From Ruminococcoides sp052118065 (GTDB taxonomy: Bacteria; Bacillota; Clostridia; Oscillospirales; Acutalibacteraceae), in NCBI GenBank assembly GCA_052118065.1, contig JBQKHY010000014.1, positions 1 through 56,957 of the forward strand: a stretch of DNA of 56,957 nucleotides. The letters run 5' to 3'. Below, piece after piece: positions 42,810 through 50,823 of this stretch (its first letter is position 1; each line of letters begins with the position of its first letter). The translations under genes were made by a program, and so were the position numbers. Below the pieces are notes generated by a model that made no database searches, was not told the DNA's origin, and was given only the letters and a program-made list of their open reading frames with translations.

Positions 42810-43430
42810 ATGTTTGTAGATAAAAACAAAGACTTGTACAAAGGTCTATTAAAGAAGATTATATTAATAGTAATCGGTTCAATTGTTTCAGCCTACGGAA
42901 TTACACTTGCATTATATGCAGGATTTGGTGGTGCAACATTAGCAGTTTTATGGCAAGGTATTTCTGAAACATTCCATATAAGTATAGGTATGTCCTCATT
43001 TATAGTAGCCATTATAATGATTATGTTTTCATTAATATATGACAGAAGGCAAATTCATATTGGAACAATTATATATCAAGTGGTATATAGTGTATGCGTA
43101 GATTTATTTGCAAATTGTCACATATATAGTAAATATACATGGATAAACTTCTTTATTATGCTGTTAGGTGTGGTTTTATTTGCAATTGGAACGGGTTTAT
43201 ATGCATCAGCATCTCTTGGTAGAGGTTCATATGAGGCAGTTACCTTTGCATTAGCAGAAAAGAATAATTGGCAAGTTAAAATTGTTCGTGTTGTATTAGA
43301 TATTCTGATGGTTGTTATAGGTGTTCTCCTTGGTGGTCAGTTTGGAATATGTACAGTTGCTACTGTTGTTATTTCCGGTCCGGTAATACAGTTTGTAAAT
43401 ACTAAATCTAAAAAGATTTTTAAATTGTGA
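42810..43430 (+). CDS. YczE/YitT-like integral membrane protein
   Basis: The 206-aa protein has five or six hydrophobic segments (around 13-35, 45-70, 80-100, 108-130 and 155-190). The motif SAYGITLALYAGFGGATLAVLW near 30-50 and GTGLYASASLGRGSYEAV near 125-142 match the YczE/YyaS/YitT-type family, whose biochemical function is not established. I use the ATG at 42810, because AAAGGTG lies seven bases upstream; the frame also starts with a TTG at 42792 that would place this site inside the coding region. Confidence 0.7.
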   Translation: MFVDKNKDLYKGLLKKIILIVIGSIVSAYGITLALYAGFGGATLAVLWQGISETFHISIGMSSFIVAIIMIMFSLIYDRRQIHIGTIIYQVVYSVCVDLFANCHIYSKYTWINFFIMLLGVVLFAIGTGLYASASLGRGSYEAVTFALAEKNNWQVKIVRVVLDILMVVIGVLLGGQFGICTVATVVISGPVIQFVNTKSKKIFKL

Positions 43431-43449
43431 GTAATTTTTAATACTATTC

Positions 43450-43480
43450 AGCCACCTGCAATTATGTAGGTGGCTACTTT
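43450..43480 (+). terminator. terminator of the YczE-like gene
   Basis: AGCCACCT pairs with AGGTGGCT (43450-43475, with a GCA/TGT extension), followed by ACTTTATTTAT. The loop and stem resemble the hairpin at 42699. Confidence 0.75.
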
Positions 43481-43557
43481 ATTTATAAGGATATTGTAGA
43501 ACTTTTTATACTTTTGTGTTACTATAAAGAAAAATAAGACACAATATAGGTGAGAAA

Positions 43558-43863
43558 ATGAAAGTTATTACTTTATGTGGAAGTATGAAATTTGAAAAAG
43601 AAATGAAGAAGGTAGCTTTCACTTTAGAAACAAAATACAATATGTGCGTGTTACAATGTGTATACAATGAAGAAAATTTAGAAATCACAAAAGATGAAAT
43701 AACAGCCTTAAATCATGCACATTTTGAAAAAATAAAAATTTCAGATGCAATTTATGTAGTTAATTTTCAAGGATATATTGGTGAACAAGTAAGGAAAGAA
43801 ATAGAGTTTGCTGAAAGCCTTGGGAAAGAAGTACTCTATCATACTCAGTTTTTAGCACAATAA
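43558..43863 (+). CDS. small nucleoside 2-deoxyribosyltransferase-like protein
   Basis: This 101-aa protein begins MKVITLCGSMKFEKEM and ends with GYIGEQVRKEIEFAESLGKEVLY. The LCGSxxF start and the ExxxEIExAxxLGKxVxY end are the pattern of the nucleoside 2-deoxyribosyltransferase-like/DUF4406 fold. It is shorter than characterised enzymes (about 140-160 aa), and no substrate can be named. AGGTGAG precedes the ATG. Confidence 0.65.
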   Translation: MKVITLCGSMKFEKEMKKVAFTLETKYNMCVLQCVYNEENLEITKDEITALNHAHFEKIKISDAIYVVNFQGYIGEQVRKEIEFAESLGKEVLYHTQFLAQ

Positions 43864-43879
43864 AAATTATAATGTGAAT

Positions 43880-43945
43880 TTTGGTAGTGAAACCCATTAA
43901 AAAGTATGATACCTAAATGAAAATTAATATACTTTGTCCTGTTAT
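43880..43945. repeat. decayed fragment of the island backbone
   Basis: TTTTGGTAGTGAAACCC, AAGTATGATACCTA and ACTTTGTCCT occur in the same order and spacing as in island E (about 47190-47250: TTTTGTAGTGAAACCC, AAGTGTGATACTTA, TTTTTGTCCT). It looks like a remnant. Confidence 0.5.
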
Positions 43946-43961
43946 AAATTATTAAACACAA

Positions 43962-43998
43962 AAACGCTAGTAGAGTATTAAAAATTCTACTAGCGTTT
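43962..43998. terminator. bidirectional terminator between the NDT-like gene and tRNA-Arg
   Basis: AAACGCTAGTAGA pairs perfectly with TCTACTAGCGTTT; a T-run follows on both strands. It lies just past the tRNA-Arg 3' end on the minus strand. Confidence 0.92.
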
Positions 43999-44003
43999 TT
44001 TTA

Positions 44004-44080
<77 letters not shown>

Positions 44081-44156
44081 ATTTTTTATTTTGATTTAAT
44101 CTATTCCAAAATTTCCTGATTAATAAAATAATCAAGAAAAGGATAATTATAGTAAA

Positions 44157-44183
44157 AAAGCACTTTCATAAAGAAAGTGCTTT
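44157..44183 (-). terminator. terminator after tRNA-Ser(GCU)
   Basis: AAAGCACTTTC and GAAAGTGCTTT pair perfectly around a 5-nt loop, followed on the minus strand by TTTTTTAC, immediately past the CCA end. Confidence 0.88.
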
Positions 44184-44272
44184 GGCGGAGGACAAGGGAT
44201 TTGAACCCTCGCGCCGGTTACCCGACCTACTCCCTTAGCAGGGGAGCCTCTTCACCACTTGAGTAATCCTCC
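44183..44272 (-). tRNA. tRNA-Ser (anticodon GCU)
   Basis: This 90-nt class II tRNA has acceptor GGAGGAT paired near the 3' end with GTCCTCC, anticodon loop CTGCTAA flanked by CTCCC/GGGAG (anticodon GCT), a long variable arm (GGTCGGGTAACCGGCG region), a T-loop GTTCAAATC and encoded CCA. Confidence 0.97.
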
Positions 44273-44281
44273 AAAAATAAA

Positions 44282-44305
44282 CCGCCATTAAAATAAAAAT
44301 GGCGG
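44282..44305 (-). terminator. terminator overlapping the tRNA-Ser(UGA) 3' end
   Basis: CCGCCATT/AATGGCGG form an 8-bp stem; on the minus strand TTTATTTTTGG follows. The 5' arm of the hairpin is made of the last acceptor bases, the discriminator G and the CCA of tRNA-Ser(UGA). Confidence 0.75.
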
Positions 44306-44388
44306 AGGGGAAGGGATTCGAACCCTTGGTACCTTTCGGTATCACTAGTTTTCAAGACTAGCTCCTTAAACCACTCGGACACCCCTCC
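44300..44388 (-). tRNA. tRNA-Ser (anticodon UGA)
   Basis: This 89-nt class II tRNA has acceptor GGAGGGG/CCCCTCC, anticodon arm CTAGT-CTTGAAA-ACTAG (anticodon TGA), a variable arm around GATACCGAAAGGTACC, a T-arm with GTTCGAATC and encoded CCA. Confidence 0.97.
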
Positions 44389-44405
44389 GTGTTTCAACGA
44401 TATTT

Positions 44406-44434
44406 ATTATAGCAGAGGGTTTCCATATTGTCAA
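44406..44434 (-). promoter_or_regulatory. tRNA gene promoter (consensus)
   Basis: Perfect -35 TTGACA (44434-44429) and perfect -10 TATAAT (44411-44406) with a 17-bp spacer, ending about 18 bp before tRNA-Ser(UGA). The other two tRNA genes show no equally good promoter, so they may depend on read-through. Confidence 0.92.
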
Positions 44435-44589
44435 GAAAAATTTTCAACTTTTTTCAGTTTTTTTGAATTTTTATTTATTTTCTTCTTTCCTATTCTTTAG
44501 TATTCCCATCAATACTGGGCTACTGAGGATTTTATGAAATTAAAAAATTTTCAAAAAAACTTATAAAAATACTTTTTCAGCTATAAAAA

Positions 44590-44634
44590 ATAATAAGAAA
44601 TAAAGCGTAAACTCTAAAAAAGAATTTACGCTTT
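44590..44634 (-). terminator. terminator of the NlpC/P60 gene
   Basis: AAAGCGTAAA (44602-44611) pairs with TTTACGCTTT (44625-44634); on the minus strand ATTTCTTATTATTTTTT follows. The rest of the 44435-44701 gap is A/T-rich without other features. Confidence 0.75.
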
Positions 44635-44701
44635 CGCTACTCGGTAATTAAATTATATCAAATAAAATATTCAAAAGTCAAGAAATATTTTACTGATTTC
44701 A

Positions 44702-46225
44702 TTATCTCATGCGTCTTGCATGTCTCATTCTGCGTCTACGACGAGCTTTCTTCTTCTCGTTAATTGTAACCAGAACAAACACACTGCCCATTACGGCAAT
44801 AACAACACATAGCCATTTAATTAGCTGAGAACTACTTTCATTTGTAATAGGAGTAACCTGTTCAAAGCTTTCGCTTGATGTTACACCTGCAAGTGCTTTA
44901 CTTGCCAGCTGATTTGATTCTAATACAACAGACTTGTTAGTAGTTTCATCTGTTGTTGAAATTGGTTCAGCTATTGTAGTTGGTTCTTCAGTAGCTTCCT
45001 TAAATGTAAAGGTTGCAAGTTGCTTTTCTTCATTATTATCTTCTGTCTTTTCTTCAGCTTTAGCCTCTGGGTTAGCAACTGCATTTTTACTGAATAATGC
45101 TTTCTTTGTTGCACTGTCAACAGAACCTGTTACGGTGATTTCGTTGTAATCCTGGAAATCCTTAATAGCCTGTTCTGTATCTTCACCAAAGTAACCTGTT
45201 GCATTACCCTTTTCTAGGTAATTTAACTTGATAAGCTGATTCTGAATTGATGTTACATCTTTGCTATAATCACCAACAGAGATAATTTTTTCTTGTGTTT
45301 TCTTAGTTGTAGTCTTTTTAGTTGACTGTTTCTTTGTAGTAGTATTCTTCTTTGCTACAGTTGTAGGAGCTACATATACCGGAGCATTATCGGAATAAAG
45401 AATGTCTCTATCTGTTTTACCACAGATACCGTCAACAACTACACCGGCAGCAGTCTGGAATGCCTTGTAGGCTTTCTGAGTGTCTGTGCCAAAGTAACCT
45501 GTAATGTCACCGTTATAGAAACCAAGTTCTTTTAGTCTCTTCTGGATTTTAGTTACCTGACTACCTGAGTCACCTAACTGCCATGCTGTTTTCTTTTTCT
45601 TATGTTTCTTATTACTTGAGGAAGAGTCTGCAGTAGAACTCATATTACTAGGTGTCTTGTTAGATGCACCGTCTGAACCAAAAGAATATGTAACACCATC
45701 AATAGTTCTTGATGTATTTACGATATACTGACCATTTTCATAATAATAATACTGTCCGGCAACTTCCTGCCAACCAGATGTAGGGTAGCTTACACCTGAA
45801 ATCTTAAACCACTGAGTCCAAGATTTGTTACTAATAGAGTCAAGACATACATTAGAGATTTCGTCACGAGCATCAATACCCATGCCACCACCAACATATA
45901 CACCAACATGACCATACTGATAAAGACCAAGACCATGAATTCTTGGAATTGAACCGATTGAGCCTGATTCAGGAGAAGCAGCAATCATAGATTCTGTTAC
46001 TCTCTCGCCACCGGCATATGAATAGATAAGTCCACTACAGTCAACAGAGCCAACTGAAGCACCACCCCAAACATACTTCCAATGTTCGTTATAAGCTCGA
46101 TAAGCCCAACTTACCAATCCTGCACCTGACCCGGATGCAGAAGCAGTTGATGTACCGATTACTGTTGCACTTGCTAGAATTGCAACACATATAATCAGCG
46201 TCAATATTCTCTTAATTTTTGTCAT
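44702..46225 (-). CDS. secreted NlpC/P60-type cell-wall peptidase with two peptidoglycan-binding domains and a C-terminal membrane anchor
   Basis: The 507-aa protein begins with a signal peptide (about 1-31), then an NlpC/P60 domain with Cys63 in VDCSGL and His106 in YGHVGVYVG. Where the third catalytic position is usually His, Asn or Gln, it has GIDARD (Asp118). A short aromatic repeat (GWQEVAGQYYYYENGQY, near 150-168) resembles wall-binding repeats. Two PG_binding_1 domains follow (about 215-280 and 318-382), joined by a Thr/Lys-rich linker, then an acidic Thr/Ser-rich spacer, a membrane segment (about 466-485) and an Arg-rich tail (KKKARRRRRMRHARRMR). No LPXTG motif. It likely cuts or remodels peptide stems while held at the membrane; the exact bond is unknown. 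Confidence 0.88.
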   Translation of the reverse strand: MTKIKRILTLIICVAILASATVIGTSTASASGSGAGLVSWAYRAYNEHWKYVWGGASVGSVDCSGLIYSYAGGERVTESMIAASPESGSIGSIPRIHGLGLYQYGHVGVYVGGGMGIDARDEISNVCLDSISNKSWTQWFKISGVSYPTSGWQEVAGQYYYYENGQYIVNTSRTIDGVTYSFGSDGASNKTPSNMSSTADSSSSNKKHKKKKTAWQLGDSGSQVTKIQKRLKELGFYNGDITGYFGTDTQKAYKAFQTAAGVVVDGICGKTDRDILYSDNAPVYVAPTTVAKKNTTTKKQSTKKTTTKKTQEKIISVGDYSKDVTSIQNQLIKLNYLEKGNATGYFGEDTEQAIKDFQDYNEITVTGSVDSATKKALFSKNAVANPEAKAEEKTEDNNEEKQLATFTFKEATEEPTTIAEPISTTDETTNKSVVLESNQLASKALAGVTSSESFEQVTPITNESSSQLIKWLCVVIAVMGSVFVLVTINEKKKARRRRRMRHARRMR

Positions 46226-46274
46226 AGATCAACCTCCAAAAATAAAAGCGTCTACCACACGCTGTTATAAGCAA

Positions 46275-46311
46275 ATTACAATAATTACATTACTGTAACA
46301 AAATTATAACA
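46275..46311 (-). promoter_or_regulatory. phased TGTWAY half-sites (WalR-like operator candidate)
   Basis: Read on the minus strand: TGTTAT (46311-46306), 5 bp, TGTTAC (46300-46295), 5 bp, TGTAAT (46289-46284), 3 bp, TGTAAT (46280-46275). The first three lie on an 11-bp period. WalR (YycF) sites are two TGTWAH hexamers separated by 5 bp and control wall hydrolases. The first half-site overlaps the -10 box. Confidence 0.5.
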
Positions 46312-46331
46312 AATTGATTACTATATTGCAA
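46303..46331 (-). promoter_or_regulatory. promoter of the NlpC/P60 gene
   Basis: -35 TTGCAA (46331-46326) and -10 TATAAT (46308-46303) with a 17-bp spacer on the minus strand; the leader is about 70 nt. Bases 46332-46486 further upstream are A/T-rich and show nothing else recognisable. Confidence 0.75.
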
Positions 46332-46486
46332 GGAAATCAAGACAATTTCTCAACATTTAGTGGATATTTATATAATCTACACAAGATTATTCTATATAAG
46401 AATTATGGATTGGTAACAATTTTGTTAATATTTTTCTTTATAAGAATTATCTTTGTAACTTTTAATAAATTCAATTGTAGAATAAT

Positions 46487-46540
46487 GTAAAAAATCACTA
46501 TATAAATAGACCTTTTGTCAAAATCTATCCCTATAGTGAT
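46487..46540 (-). terminator. terminator downstream of island E (tyrS operon)
   Basis: ATCACTATA pairs with TATAGTGAT, with an inner AATAGA/TCTAT helix (46494-46540). On the minus strand TTTTTTAC follows. It is the first strong minus-strand terminator after tyrS, so the tyrS operon transcript would cross island E. Confidence 0.75.
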
Positions 46541-46666
46541 GTGCATTTTGATATATGATTTTGATTTTTCTAATTTGTAATTTTAGTTACTGTTGTGTTG
46601 CATTATAATTTACCTAATTAGCATAATTATTTGTTATAGTTTTATTTTTAAATATTATTGTGTAAT

Positions 46667-47427
46667 ACAAATTAGGGTTTGTGGGGCTATTTGATAGTTT
46701 CAACTAATATGGAATTGTAAATGAATTTACAATTCCACCACTCCTTCCGTCTTTGCATACGCAAAGCCACCAGCCTCTGCATAAGTTCGCAAAGCCAAAT
46801 ATAAAATTTGGATGCTCACTTATCCCTCAGCGAGGGAGGCAAAATAGTTTGTACAAATCTAAAATAAGTACGCAATTTTTAAATAGTACAGACTTTATAA
46901 ATTAGTATAAATTATGGTAAAGACAAAGGCTCCCTCGCTGAGGGAGCTGTCATTCGTGAATTGCAAAGCAATTCACCTTTTAAAGAATGACTGAAGGAGT
47001 GGTTGATATTTTAAACTTGTTTAAAATATCATCATAGATGAAACTTTCCTTTATTTCTAACTATAAAATATAATAAATATTATGAGTTACACAGTAGGGG
47101 CGAACAGTTAAGTAAACATCAAAGAAAACGAGCCGTAGGCGAAGTTTGATTTGCTAATGTGAACTTATGCAAAAGTTTTTATATAAAAAACTTTTGTAGT
47201 GAAACCCGTGAAAAGTGTGATACTTATGGGATTTTTGTCCTATTTACAGACTATAAATTTATTATAACTACATAGGGCAAAATACCTATATAAAGGCTGA
47301 TTTGCTCGGTCCACCAATGGTGGACCCTACACCTGTTAGCCACACTATTGTTATAATAATAGGTATGATTATTTTGCAAATTTTCCTTTACCCACAATCA
47401 AAACTAAAAAGACAAAACCTAATTTGT
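46667..47427. repeat. mosaic repeat island E
   Basis: It opens with ACAAATTAGGGTTTGTGGGGC (46667-46687) and ends with the inverted ACAAAACCTAATTTGT (47412-47427). It contains a two-halved CTCCTTC element (46711-47030, opposite orientation to copy C), GTAGGGGCGAACA leading into a TTAAGTRAACATC module (47105-47203), a CTACATAGGGCAAAA segment (about 47267) and the intact palindrome GGTCCACCA/TGGTGGACC (about 47309-47327). No credible gene. A 51-bp insertion (46772-46822) disrupts one hairpin of the CTCCTTC element. Confidence 0.8.
46711..47030. repeat. two-halved CTCCTTC/GAGGGAG palindromic element, copy E
   Basis: It begins with GGAATTGTAAA/TTTACAATTCC (46711-46736) and ends with GATATTTTAAAC/GTTTAAAATATC (47005-47030). 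These are the same two terminal palindromes as copy C in reverse order, so it is inverted relative to C. The extra 51 bp at 46772-46822 makes it longer. Confidence 0.8.
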
Positions 47428-47608
47428 TTAAACAATTTGCAAGGAAAATTTAAATATAATTATAATATAAAAGAAAATAACCACCTACTAAATGTAGATG
47501 GTTACTATGATTATTATTTTATTTTTTAGGTGAACTGTTAACCCCTAGAATGTGACAATATATGATATTACAAAAAGCAATATGCCACAAAATTATAAAT
47601 TTAATTGA

Positions 47609-48832
47609 TTAAACTAGGTTAACTTTATGATAAACCTTCTTACCCTTTTTGATAACAAGTTCATTATCGGTAAAGTCGTCTTCCTTAATTTCTAGGAAAA
47701 TGTCAGTAACCTTAGCATCATTTACAGAGATACCGTTCTGATTAATAAGTCTTCTGCCTTCACCCTTACTTGAGATAAGTTCACACTTAACTAGTAAGTC
47801 AAGAATTTGGATACCCTCACCCAGTTCTTCCTTAGTTAGGTCAGTTGATGGCATATTAGCATCTTTACCACCACCGGCAAATACTGTTCTTGCAGTATTC
47901 TGAGCCTTAGTAGCTTCTTCTTCACCATGAACAAGTTTTGTTAGTTCAAATGCAAGAACTTCCTTAGCCTTGTTGATTTCAGCACCCTCTAGCTTTTCAA
48001 GTTCAGCAATTTCTTCTAATGAAAGGAATGTTAACATTTTTAGGCACTTAATAACATCACTATCATCAACATTTCTCCAATACTGGTAGAAATCATATGG
48101 TGAAGTTTTTTCAGCAGAAAGCCAAACTGCACCTGACTGTGTCTTACCCATCTTCTTACCTTCTGAGTTTAGAAGTAGGTTAATAGTCATTGCATATGCG
48201 TCTTTGCCAAGTTTTCTTCTGATAAGTTCAGTACCACCTAGCATATTAGACCACTGGTCGTCACCACCGAACTGCATATTACAACCATACTTCTTGTATA
48301 GTGCATAGAAGTCATAAGACTGCATAATCATATAGTTAAATTCAAGGAAAGATAGACCTTTTTCCATTCTCTGCTTGTAACATTCAGCTGTTAGCATTCT
48401 GTTAACACTAAAGTGTGCACCTACATCTCTAAGAACATCAACATAGTTAAGGTCCATTAGCCAATCTGCATTGTTTACCATTAGAGCCTTGTCATCAGAA
48501 AAGTCGATAAATCTGCTCATCTGCTTTTTGAAACAATCAACATTGTGCTGAATAGTTTCAGGTGTCATCATCTGACGCATATCAGTTCTGCCTGATGGAT
48601 CACCAACCATTGCAGTACCACCACCGATTAGGGCAATAGGCTTGTTACCTGCCATCTGTAGTCTTTTCATTAGGCATAGTGCCATAAAGTGACCTACATG
48701 TAGGCTATCGGCAGTTGGGTCAAAACCAATATAGAATACAGCTTTACCACTGTTTACAAGTTCTCTAATTTCTTCTTCGTCTGTAACCTGTGCAATTAAT
48801 CCTCTTGCAACTAGTTCTTCATATACGCCCAT
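47609..48832 (-). CDS. tyrS: tyrosine--tRNA ligase
   Basis: TyrS charges tRNA-Tyr. Class I motifs are HVGH (about 45-48 from the chosen start) and KMGKTQSG (about 230-237, the KMSKS equivalent), plus YIGFDPTADSLHVGH and QFGGDDQWSN. A C-terminal S4 domain begins near 345. I start at the ATG at 48832 (MGVYEELVARG), because AGAGGA lies eight bases upstream; the frame extends seven codons to 48853, where no site is visible. There is no T-box: only about 70 bp separate it from the preceding gene. It is the last gene of the tepA-uppP-ftsK-YgiQ operon. Confidence 0.97.
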   Translation of the reverse strand: MGVYEELVARGLIAQVTDEEEIRELVNSGKAVFYIGFDPTADSLHVGHFMALCLMKRLQMAGNKPIALIGGGTAMVGDPSGRTDMRQMMTPETIQHNVDCFKKQMSRFIDFSDDKALMVNNADWLMDLNYVDVLRDVGAHFSVNRMLTAECYKQRMEKGLSFLEFNYMIMQSYDFYALYKKYGCNMQFGGDDQWSNMLGGTELIRRKLGKDAYAMTINLLLNSEGKKMGKTQSGAVWLSAEKTSPYDFYQYWRNVDDSDVIKCLKMLTFLSLEEIAELEKLEGAEINKAKEVLAFELTKLVHGEEEATKAQNTARTVFAGGGKDANMPSTDLTKEELGEGIQILDLLVKCELISSKGEGRRLINQNGISVNDAKVTDIFLEIKEDDFTDNELVIKKGKKVYHKVNLV

Positions 48833-48904
48833 TTCCAGTTTCCTCTCATTCATTTAATTATATATTATATAGAGTATAACAAAAACATTTGATTTTGTAA
48901 AGAA

Positions 48905-50818
48905 TTATCTTCTGCCACTTCTATTGTGATTGTTGTGGTGTCTGTTTCTGTTTACATTTCTGTTTTTGTTTTTATTATTGTTACGGTTATTTTGTTTACC
49001 CTGAGAATTCTTTTGATTTCTCATATTTTGTGGCATAGATACAAGACAGTTCTTGCCATTACCGATTAAGTCGGTTCTACCGGCTTTTCTAAGTGCCTCT
49101 ACTACAATTTCCTTATTCTTAGGGTTAAAGTATTGTAGCAATGCTCTCTGCATATGCTTTTCTTTCATAGTCTTTGGCACATATACAGGTTCCAGTGTAT
49201 ATGGGTCAAGCTCTGTATAGAACATAGCAGTACTGATTGTACCCGGTGTTGGGTAAAAGTCCTGTACCTGTTCAGGTCTAATGTGTTCTTTCTTTAGGAA
49301 CAATGCAAGTTCTACTGCATCCTTTAGAGTTGAACCGGGATGTGAACTCATTAGGTATGGTACAAGGTACTGTTCCTTACCCACTTGTTTTGTGAATTTA
49401 TAGAATTCATCCTGAAATCTCTTGTAGGTTTCAATATGAGGTTTTCCCATTTTATCAAGGACTGCTGCTGAACAATGTTCAGGTGCAACCTTTAACTGAC
49501 CACTAACATGGTACTTAACAAGCTCATGAAAAAACTCTTTGCTTTCATCTTCCATAAGGTAATCAAAACGAATACCTGAACGGATAAACACCTTTTTGAT
49601 ACCCTTAATTGCTCTCATTTCTCGGAGAATGTCAATATATTCTTCGTGATTAACTTGAAGATTTCTACAAGGCTTTGGTGCAAGACACTTTTTGTTCTTA
49701 CACATACCATGTTCTTTTTGGAAAGTACAAGAAGGCAATCTAAAGTTAGCAGTTGGCCCACCTACATCGTGAATGTAGCCTTTAAATCTTGGATTCTTTA
49801 CTAATCTTCTTGCCTCATCAAGTACACTTTCTTTACTTCTCACAGTAATTGCTCTGCCTTGATGGAATGCAATAGAACAGAAATTACAAGCACCAAAGCA
49901 ACCTCTGTTGTGGGTAATTGAAAATTCAACTTCCTTAATTCCAGGTACACCACCTAATTTTTCATAACTGGGATGATAATACTTTTCATATGGTAAAGAA
50001 TACACCCAATCAAGTTCTTCTGTTGTAAGTGGTGGCATTGGTGGATTTTGTACAAGGATGTACTTACCATGTCGCTGAATAACTGTTCTGCCTCTTACTG
50101 CATCAGCCTCTTCAAGTTCTTTCCTAGCAGCAATGGCATAGTCCTTTTTGCTTTCACAAACCCTTTCATAGCTTGGTAAATCAACTACAGGACCGGGCTT
50201 ATATTCACTTGTAGGTACATAGTAACAAATACCCTTAATATCTCTTAACTGCTTAACAGACTTACCTTGTGCAAGTCTATTGGCAATTTCTATTGTTTGA
50301 TTTTCACCCATACCATAGGTCAAAATATCTGCTTGGCTATCAAATAGAATTGACTGTCTTACAGAATCATCCCAATAGTCATAGTGGGCAAATCTTCTAA
50401 GTGATGCCTCCAGTCCACCAAGAATAATAGGTGAATCAGGATATAGCTTTCTAAGAATTCTACTATACACAATTACTGCTCTATCAGGTCTTTTACCTGA
50501 TTTACCACCTGCAGTATAGGCATCATCAGAACGCTTTTTCTTATTTACTGTATAGTGTGCTACCATTGAGTCAATGTTACCGGAAGTAACAAAGAAACCT
50601 AGTTTTGGCTTACCGAATGGATTGAAGTTTCTTTCATCTTTCCAATTAGGTTGTGAAAGAATTGCAACCCTATAACCTTTAGCCTCTAAAACTCTTGAAA
50701 TAATAGACACACCGAATGAGGGATGGTCAACATAACTGTCACCTGTTACAAAGACAAAGTCAATTTCGTCCCATCCTCTTTCTTCAACTTCTTCTACTGT
50801 AATCGGAAGAAATGCCAT
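48905..50818 (-). CDS. YgiQ family radical SAM protein
   Basis: This 637-aa radical SAM protein of unknown substrate has the 4Fe-4S ligands in CFGACNFCS (about 310-318), an N-terminal B12-binding-like region (about 15-200), HDVGGPTANFRLPSC and PEHCSAAVLDKMGKP further on. The core matches the YgiQ family, usually 600-700 aa. The last 40 residues or so are Asn/Arg/Lys-rich (NNRNNNKNKNRN), much like the N-terminal tail of RNase J in this window. CAGGAG precedes the ATG, five bases after the ftsK stop. Confidence 0.92.
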   Translation of the reverse strand: MAFLPITVEEVEERGWDEIDFVFVTGDSYVDHPSFGVSIISRVLEAKGYRVAILSQPNWKDERNFNPFGKPKLGFFVTSGNIDSMVAHYTVNKKKRSDDAYTAGGKSGKRPDRAVIVYSRILRKLYPDSPIILGGLEASLRRFAHYDYWDDSVRQSILFDSQADILTYGMGENQTIEIANRLAQGKSVKQLRDIKGICYYVPTSEYKPGPVVDLPSYERVCESKKDYAIAARKELEEADAVRGRTVIQRHGKYILVQNPPMPPLTTEELDWVYSLPYEKYYHPSYEKLGGVPGIKEVEFSITHNRGCFGACNFCSIAFHQGRAITVRSKESVLDEARRLVKNPRFKGYIHDVGGPTANFRLPSCTFQKEHGMCKNKKCLAPKPCRNLQVNHEEYIDILREMRAIKGIKKVFIRSGIRFDYLMEDESKEFFHELVKYHVSGQLKVAPEHCSAAVLDKMGKPHIETYKRFQDEFYKFTKQVGKEQYLVPYLMSSHPGSTLKDAVELALFLKKEHIRPEQVQDFYPTPGTISTAMFYTELDPYTLEPVYVPKTMKEKHMQRALLQYFNPKNKEIVVEALRKAGRTDLIGNGKNCLVSMPQNMRNQKNSQGKQNNRNNNKNKNRNVNRNRHHNNHNRSGRR

Positions 50819-50823
50819 AGCTC

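Noticed and set aside
46226..46311. c-di-AMP (ydaO-type) riboswitch upstream of the NlpC/P60 gene
   Set aside because: Such genes often have one, but the leader from the predicted start is only about 70 nt and lacks the conserved core.
47302..47529. 75-aa open frame at the end of island E
   Set aside because: Its N-terminal part is the GGTCCACCA palindrome and the rest is A/T-rich DNA; not conserved between islands.
48833..48904. T-box upstream of tyrS
   Set aside because: Only about 70 bp separate tyrS from the YgiQ gene and no GGGTGGTACC-type sequence is present.
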